A stretch of DNA of 64,000 nt from positions 1,612,001 to 1,676,000 of the forward strand of contig JBAIAA010000106.1 of the NCBI GenBank assembly GCA_037893245.1, given 5' to 3'. The notes under the pieces were generated by a model, which searched no databases, was not told the DNA's origin, and saw only the letters and a program-made list of their open reading frames with translations. The position numbers and the translations under genes are program-made. This document shows, one piece after another, positions 57,290 to 64,000 of the stretch (position 1 is the first letter of the stretch; every line of letters begins with the position of its first letter). Source of the DNA: Crossaster papposus (taxonomy: Eukaryota > Echinodermata > Asteroidea > Velatida > Solasteridae).

Positions 57290-58610
57290 TTGTTAGCCAG
57301 CAATGATAAACTGTGCCATATTTTGTTCATTGGTAGGTAAACTTGTGAATGCTTTTAGCAGATTGTTTAACACACCTACATGTATGATCTTCTGACATGA
57401 CAGAATGCAATTAGGCAAGCACATTTGGGATGTTAAATAAATATTATTGAAATCGCATTATTCAGGGGTACGGGTATGGTTGACAGACAACCAATGCAGT
57501 TCATGCACAAATCCTATGAAGACAGTGAACCAGTCATGAATTTAATTTGTCATGAATTTAATTTGTTCATCATCAATTGAAGCAGAATAGTTTTCCCGGT
57601 TATTTTTAAACATTTTCCATTAAAATTCACCTACTCTCACATTAAATTTCGTCTCTTGAGAAAATGTATACATGTTTTTCCAAACCAATTTAGTCGTTTA
57701 CCATTTCAATTTTGGTCAAATCGAATAAACATTTCTGGGAGAACATTCGTCATTACAGATCAATTTCGTCTAAGCTGTTGCCGAAAGGCAGCATTCAGAG
57801 ATAAAATTCGTCTTATATCAATCAATTTCAAACTTACTTAAATAAATTAGTATAATGTGTGTTTGACACACACCAAACTAATTTACTAAGCATAAGTTGA
57901 AAATTGGTTTGACAAAAACTTGAAATGAAATGGTAAACTAATTTGGTTTGGTAAAAGCGTGTGAATTCCTTTCTTGGACAAAATTAAATGCACGAATCGA
58001 TACATTTGAATGAAAATTTTTCAAAATTAGCATGAGAAAACTTATATTATGAAATTATGAGAAACATCTATTGTAAAATTTTGAAACATAAAATTTAGGT
58101 TTTTAATTTTAATTTTAAAAGGTTTCTAGATTATTACTAATGGTTCTGACAATAACTTAGCCAAATCTGCCTTTTTTAAACGTAATACAGTACACATGCA
58201 ACACAGTTGTTATGTTCCAACTAAAACAAGAGTATACAATTTCAGGATAAAATCAGAGAAGAAGAAAAACCACAGCGCCCCACAGGTTTGCGCACAAATT
58301 GGTTTGGTTGGGATCCACACAAATCTTGTGTGAGAGTCCCAACAACCAGACAACATCCATGCCCCTAATAAAAAAGATAGTTGCCAAAAGTTTGGGCTGC
58401 CAAAGAAAGAAACAACATGCCTAAAATATTACGGTATGCTTTGTAATTATTCTACTCACTGCAGCCGTCTAAAGTTCTGTCTTGTCGAGCTGTTGTTGCG
58501 AGACCTGCACCTTCGAAATTAGATCACAATACTTTAAGAGAGTAATACTGATGTCTAAACAAATTGAAGTTATTTCCTTGTTTGCGTGCGCATAATGTGC
58601 CTAGATACGC
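57290..58610 (-). repeat. Third partial copy of NLR upstream region
   Basis: 57290-57480 resembles 54500-54640 (TTTTGTTCATTGGTA, TCTGACATGACAGAA), and 57480-58610 resembles 55440-56100 (CAGTTCATGCACAAATCCTA, GACAGTGAACCAGTCATG). It includes a second copy of the putative 5' exon with donor at 58460 (AGLATTARQDRTLDGC frame). Coding exon 1 is missing here. Confidence 0.7.
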
Positions 58611-59065
58611 GAGACAGGTGTCGTGCCAAAATGTGTCCGGTGCGAAATAGTGTCCGCGCCATGTGATTGGTCGTGCGCCTATGACGTCACATTGTTTACG
58701 GAAGCTTGCCAAATGGTGTCCGCGCTCTAAGTGTGCATCCTATTGCGTGCTGGCTGTTGAGCTGAGAAGACCGTGTTTATACAAGATCGCTTTTTATCCT
58801 GAAGTTCCTTTTGCCATATTTTGAAAGCTTTCCTTTTTATCTGTGATTGCTAAGGATTTGTGTATTTGTCTAGGCCTAACTAGCTAATTGATAGTTCATT
58901 TCGTAACGTTTATTGTCCAAGAACTACTGTACGGTGTTTTTCGTGGGACTGTTCTGTTTCAAAACAGCTTTTGGCACGAAACCGGGAAAAAGTCCAACCA
59001 TATAGAGCTCTGTGGTCCAACATACCATACATTATGGTATGGTGGCCCCGGAGGGAAACGCATAT
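58611..59065. other. No gene seen
   Basis: Non-coding. It contains two mentions of a GTGTCCG(C/G)GC motif (58633-58720). No gene assigned. Confidence 0.4.
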
Positions 59066-60405
59066 CGTGAATATTGACGTCAATATTCGCGACATAATTC
59101 ACGACTTGCCCCAAAGCCGCGAATGTTGACGACAAATTTACTACTTGCCCAATGTCGTGAATATTGACGTCAATGTTGTCATTTTGACGTGAATTTTTGT
59201 TCAAGCAAGCTAGGTTTTGGCAAACTTTTAGCCTAATAATAAGTCGATTTACGGCAATACAACATACACCTCACTAGCGTGTATTCTGCGGCGATCATAA
59301 ATATTACTTAAACAACGACTTACATGTAATATGAAGTCTATAATGCACACAGCCTAGCCAGGAACGGTAGTACGGAAGCCACTGGTATAGAGGTCAGTGA
59401 CGGAAGCCCAATAGTCAGTACGGAAGCCCAATAGGGCCAGGTACCTCTTTCTCTTTCACAGAGGTGCGTTTCTCTTCCTCGGTGGTGCGTTTTTCTTTCA
59501 CAGTAGCTCATCTCTCTTTCAGAACGTGTGTCTCTCTCTTTTAGAGGCAAGTCCTTTTTTCACAGGGGTGCATTTCTTATTTATTGCGATTAAGTAGCGG
59601 CCGCGACATAATTATCTCGCGGTCGCGACTTAATTGCAATGATTAGAAATGCACCCCTGTGAAAAAAAGGACTTGCCCCTTGAAAGAGAGAGACACAAGT
59701 TCTGAAAGAGAGATGAGCTACTGTGAAAGTATCCTTGGTCAAGGCGTTCATCGTTACCCGTCCGTACAGTCCGTACAGCGCAGCGGTAATCGGAGCTTAA
59801 ACAACTCGACCTCACGCGGCCACTATTATATGCAAATTAACTGAAGATAATGAACGCCTTGGATCAACTGAATCATCAAGTTGAGAAATATGGCGCAAAA
59901 TATAGGAAAAAAATAAGATTTCAAAAACCGTTGATCCAAGGCAAAAAAAGGAGTTTCAGTTGATTTGCATAAATAGTGGCCGTATGAGGTCGCTGTTCGC
60001 GCTGTATCTTTGCACGGGGAGCGCGAGCTAGCAGCGCGCGTGGCGTGTATTTCTGGACGGATAACGACAGACGGATAACGACGAACGCGCCTTGACCAAG
60101 GCTATACTGTGAAAGAGAAACGGACCACCGCGAAATAGAAACGCACCTCTGTGAAAGAGACAGAGGTACATGGCCCTATTGGGCTTCCGTACGATTGAAA
60201 TCAACCACATCCCACAACGTACATGTACATAGTACCAGTACGTGCGGTCGCCCAATCATTCCGTACGTGCGTGATACAAAAATCGCGTCAACATTAATGA
60301 CCCGACGTAAATTTCGACGTCAATATTCACGACTTTGGGGGCAAGTCGTGAATGTTGTCGTGAATATCGATGTCAATATTCGCAATTATAACACACCTCT
60401 TGCTA
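59066..60405. mobile_element. Nested fold-back complex
   Basis: Three layers. Outer arms 59066-59175 and 60300-60405 are inverted copies rich in GTGAATATTGACGTC, related to the 10-kb element. Middle arms ~59395-59640 and 59640-59732/60102-60195 are inverted copies (AGCCCAATAGGGCCA, CTTTCACAGAGGTGCGTTTC, GGGGTGCATTTCT) meeting at a GC-rich palindrome near 59600. A MITE (59733-60101) interrupts the right middle arm. No coding sequence. Confidence 0.7.
59733..60101. mobile_element. MITE with CCTTGGTCAAGGCG TIRs
   Basis: Starts CCTTGGTCAAGGCG and ends CGCCTTGACCAAGG. Removal rejoins the right arm of the middle fold-back (CTGTGAAAG...TATACTGTGAAAG side). Flanks contain TAT/TATA, so a TA-type target is possible. 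Internal GGATCAACTGA/GTTGATCCAAGG and GGCCACTATTATATGCAAAT/ATTTGCATAAATAGTGGCC also pair. Confidence 0.75.
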
Positions 60406-60638
60406 GTTCTGTATGTTGGCTGAAACACGGTCACGTGGGGTTAATACATAAATAGGCTAGTACATGAGATTTGCGCCACCGTGAATTTGCGGGGAATAGT
60501 TCCCGAAGCGGGCAGCGATTTTTTTCCGTACCACATTCGATCTATATGGGCGCATCATGATTGAACGGTTTTCACGAAAGGTCATGCATTATACATTTAG
60601 TGAACGCACATACGGTCACGACCGGTGATATATATACC
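60406..60638. other. No gene seen
   Basis: Short non-coding spacer before the minisatellite. Confidence 0.5.
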
Positions 60639-60862
60639 GGAAAACACCGGAAACTACCGGAAACCACCGGAAAACACCGGAAAATTGCCGGAAAACACCG
60701 GAAAATACCGGAAAACTACCGGAAAACTACCGGAAAACACACTAAATACCGGAAAACAAACTAAATACCGGAAAACACCGGAAAACACTTACCTACCGGA
60801 AAACACACTAAATACCGGAAAACTACCGAAAAATACCGGAAAACACCGGAAAACCACAGGTA
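60639..60862 (+). repeat. ACCGGAAAAC minisatellite
   Basis: About 20 tandem units of 9-11 bp (ACCGGAAAAC, ACCGGAAACT, with some ACTAAATACCGG inserts). An open frame through it gives a Gly-Lys-His-Arg-Lys peptide that is only repeat translation. Confidence 0.92.
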
Positions 60863-61544
60863 AAATAGTGCGATCACCACACAATAAGATTGATCTTATA
60901 ACATTACTTGGATAACATTTAGCTGCAAAAATACGTGCACATATCCACGTGGATAGCACTACCGTCGTACGCCTATAGCATTCGACCTCGTTGATCTCCC
61001 GCATTCAATGTCCTACCTATATTGAATTAAATGCCGTTTAGAGCCGTTATAAAAAGGGCCACCTCCATAAAGTAGGCATAAAACAAAGCGTAAATGTTGA
61101 TACATTTTCAACACAGTCACCGAATTTATTTGTATACCGTTTAATTGTTTTGTTTCAAGTCGCTCCTTTTGTGAATTCAGTGGCAAATTTTCCCCTTATA
61201 AAATAATGGTAAGAATGATCAAAAACAGACAATTACCAACCCAACTATCAAAACAGACGACACATAAAGTAAAGCAAGTTTATAATCAGTTGAGTACAAT
61301 TTTGTATTGACAAATGAACAGTGAACATTGTCCTTTGACAATATGCAGCTCGTATACAACATGTAGCTGGGGTGAAAGTACATTATTTAATAAGAACACT
61401 CAGTAGCTCATTAATTACTGGGTCATTCCATGTCAAATCACCCCCCAAAAGGTTTTTTAGAGGGGAAGTTTTAGCGGCATCCGACCAGCCGTTTTTCTGC
61501 TACCGCCTGCTATTTTTGAGAACAAAAATAGATGTGGCCGCCAA
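60863..61544. other. No gene seen
   Basis: AT-rich non-coding sequence; no element boundaries recognised. Confidence 0.5.
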
Positions 61545-61793
61545 TATAGATGATGTGCCTCTGTTTACATCTGTATTCAAATGTGCCCGTCAATATGCGC
61601 ACGAATCATGTTTTACATAAATTTGGTTAAGAGATCACATCAGAGGTCACATAATTCAAAGGCGATCTGACCTGCGACGTCAGTCTTTAAGCAAATTTTA
61701 TGTAAAACACGATGGGTGCGCATCACTGCCGGGCACATTTGAATACATATGTAAACACGTGACGTCAGAGGGCACATCGTCTATAACTCGCTT
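61545..61793. mobile_element. Inverted-repeat element
   Basis: Arms of ~85 bp (61545-61630 and ~61690-61793) are near-complements sharing ATTCAAATGTGCCCG, GCGCA and ATGTTTTACATAAA. Loop ~60 bp. MITE-like, non-coding. Confidence 0.7.
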
Positions 61794-61911
61794 ATGTATT
61801 TGGGCACATTTTGTGGAAAGGCAACATCACAAATAATCAAATTTTGACATTTTGTCATTTTCGAATAATTTGACCATCAATGACAATTTTAACTTTTAAT
61901 TTGATTTTATG

Positions 61912-62174
61912 TTAAAGGTAGTATATACATACAAACTAAATAAAAAACACTAGTGAATACTACATGTACGTACATGTATATGTAAATGAAAAAATAATCC
62001 AAATGCGTTCCTGTAAATCACGGCGCCCTGGTGTGATGTGGTTTTTAAGAAAAGTGGAATTTTGTGTCAATTTCAAACGATTGCTGGCCTGCAATCATAA
62101 CAACCTGACTAAATTTTCAAAATTTTCAAACACTGCCCCCAAGAACAAAAGCAAACGGTGTATACTACCTTTAT
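61912..62174. mobile_element. MITE, TTAAAGGTAGTATA ends
   Basis: Left TTAAAGGTAGTATA, right TATACTACCTTTATAA. Similar TIR start to the MITE at 40743-41125 (TTAAAGGTAGGATACACC), so probably the same superfamily. 263 bp, non-coding. Confidence 0.75.
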
Positions 62175-62884
62175 AACGCTAACAGCCATATTTTAGTGGC
62201 ATTGTGCTTATCACAATTGTTTTTATTGGGACCCTAGCTATACCTGCCATACAAATTCAACCAAAATCAACATTGGGGAAATATGTTAATTAATTAAAAA
62301 ACACAAATTCTGTTTTATTCAAAGGCACGTACTTCTGACACCTAGGCGAAATTGTATCATATTCCATTGAAAAGTTGGAAAAGGATCCTAACAAATGTTC
62401 ACCTTAAATCAATATAATAATGACAAAGGTGCAAACGTAATGAAAATTATGACCAACAAAATCTTTAAAAAAAAAAGCATTTTAAGGCCGTCGTTTTTTT
62501 ATTTTTGTCAGAATCATTGTCATCATCAAAATACTAAACGGCTTCTTCCCTCAAAACTCTTCGATATTGTAGGGTTAAATTTGTATGTGGGAGGATGAAC
62601 ATTTGTGAGAACACCTCAGATGTCCAAGCAAATGGACCAATAGAAATGCGCGTTGGTTCGCATGCCTTTGGCTGTTTTTCGAACCCCAGCTTTGTCCTCG
62701 CCTCTGGCTTCATTCATACAGTTTAGTAATAGGCTGTAGAAATGGGAAATGGCCTCGGTCTGTTTGTAACGGAGGCTCTGATTGGGCGCATGATTTTTGC
62801 GCTAATAACCACGAATCTGGCCGGATCTGGCCGAATGTCCGCAGGGGTTTGAGCGCTATTAGAAAGCGCGTAAAAGCGCTGCAT
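62175..62884. other. No gene seen
   Basis: Non-coding. Around 62640-62720 it resembles the interior of the MITE at 1466-1700, suggesting a fragment. Confidence 0.45.
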
Positions 62885-64000
62885 TAGCCTCTGTCATGAC
62901 CTTTCTAAAAGGTCAACGCGAGGAAAATTGTCAAAATGGCGGCGCTTACCAACAGCAACACGTGTGTCGTCGATGTCAGAACTTTATGGCTTACGACGGA
63001 GCTCTAAAGGCTGTGGTTATTTCGAAAGGATAAATCGTAGGCATAAGGCTAAATGTCATCCAAAACCGTAAAATTACGAAAGAGAAAGAAACAGCGACTG
63101 AAAAAATGGTCAGTTTGTGAAAGCGTGCTGCGCTATATACGTACGTGCGTAGCTAGCAGATGTCAGACAAGTCGACCGTTGAGACAACTCGCCCGTTGAG
63201 ACAACTCGCCCGTTGAGACAACTCGACCTTTGGGAGAGCTATAGCTGTACTTCGACGTTTACATTGTTTATAAACAGTTAATGTTGGGCCGACTTTCCTC
63301 ATGCAATGTTGCCATACTTCTTTGTTGACAAACTGCAAATTCATTGTACCTTTACCATGTTAATGTTATTAATGCTTGCTATTTATCCTCTGTTAACAAT
63401 TTAGGTGTAAGCTTAGTCCGAAAAAAACACCAAAACGGTGGCGTCCAGAAATTGTGCACACAATCGACCGAGTGCTCCCTAATTGGTCGTGGCGCAATTG
63501 AATAATTCTTGAAAAATTCAAGTTTAATATTCACGAAGTTCTTTTAATGTCAGGTTTCAGTCAATAAAAGGGTAAAATATTACTAGATTTCACAGGCGTC
63601 TGTACATTTAATGTGACAGTATTTAAAACTGGTTTTTAAATTAACATTGCAGGATTAGGAATGTTGAGGTTTAACGTCCATATAGTAATTATGTGAACCA
63701 AGTGCTTGTGTGTAAAGCCCCAAATTTATATTTGATGTCAAAAAATAATTAAAAATACAAAAATAATATTGCTTGTACATGTATCAAGTTGTATGAATTG
63801 GCCCCAGAATTTGTTTACTGTTTGGCATTCAAATATGGCTTTCAAATAAAGCTTCAGTTCAGTGCCACTGAATTTTTTGTTTTGTTTAAATGTTAATTGG
63901 GCCTAACCGGTTTTCTAAGGAGCATAAATATACGGCGGGTCTTTTCAAGTGCAGGAAAGAAAATCTAGTTTTATGATTGGCCATTTTTTATTAAGTATTT
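62885..64000 (+). mobile_element. Inverted-repeat element, copy 3 (cut by window end)
   Basis: Begins TAGCCTCTGTCATGACCTTT and follows copy 2 (3322-4551) closely to the window edge. It has fewer CCGTTGAGACAACTCG units and a few short indels (for example ~25 extra bases near 63718). Same orientation as copy 2. Confidence 0.85.

Noticed and set aside
60639..60862. CRISPR-like array
   Set aside because: Units are 9-11 bp with no unique spacers, and the DNA is eukaryotic. It is a minisatellite. The 17-bp array at 538-990 is rejected for the same reason.

Overview
Eukaryotic, intron-bearing, repeat-dense DNA from an invertebrate animal. The only host-type genes are NACHT-LRR (NLR) receptors in a tandem cluster. 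Such expansions are known in cephalochordates, echinoderms, hemichordates and cnidarians, so a marine invertebrate is likely, but the sequence does not fix the species. Almost everything else is mobile DNA: an intact Ty3/Gypsy element, a Penelope-like element (PLE), three dead LINEs, a dead PIF/Harbinger transposon, many fold-back or MITE-like elements, minisatellites, and long G/C homopolymer runs.

Layout. 0-5.5 kb: a 17-bp minisatellite, a small MITE, and two head-to-head copies of a 1.2-kb inverted-repeat element (a third copy closes the window at 62.9-64 kb). 5.6-11 kb: two decayed LINEs on the + strand. 12.3-23.9 kb: a nest. An outer element with 15-bp TIRs is split by an I-type LINE (12-bp TSD). 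A 4,020-bp Harbinger element (TAA TSD) sits in the LINE's 5' region, and two fold-back elements carrying tRNA-like Pol III boxes lie beside it. 24-26.7 kb: a fold-back element and otherwise featureless DNA. 26.7-37.8 kb: a PLE (- strand) split by a complete Gypsy element (28286-37153) with CATG TSDs, two 1,039-bp LTRs and open gag and pol.

37.8-58.6 kb: the NLR cluster (- strand). Copy A has an intact NACHT-LRR exon (37777-40526) and exon 2 (41750-41869). Copy B keeps exon 1 (54377-54470) and exon 2 (53963-54082), but its NACHT exon is broken by two MITEs and a 10-kb TIR-bounded element (42394-52402) made of CRE/E-box repeats, including a 2,640-bp near-perfect tandem duplication. A third partial copy of the upstream region lies at 57.3-58.6 kb. 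59-62.2 kb: nested fold-back elements and a minisatellite.

The most unusual item is the Gypsy Gag. Its first ~80 residues closely resemble the N-terminal oligomerisation domain of TDP-43, placed ahead of a normal capsid region and zinc knuckle. The element looks young (one LTR mismatch noticed) and should express Pol by -1 frameshifting.
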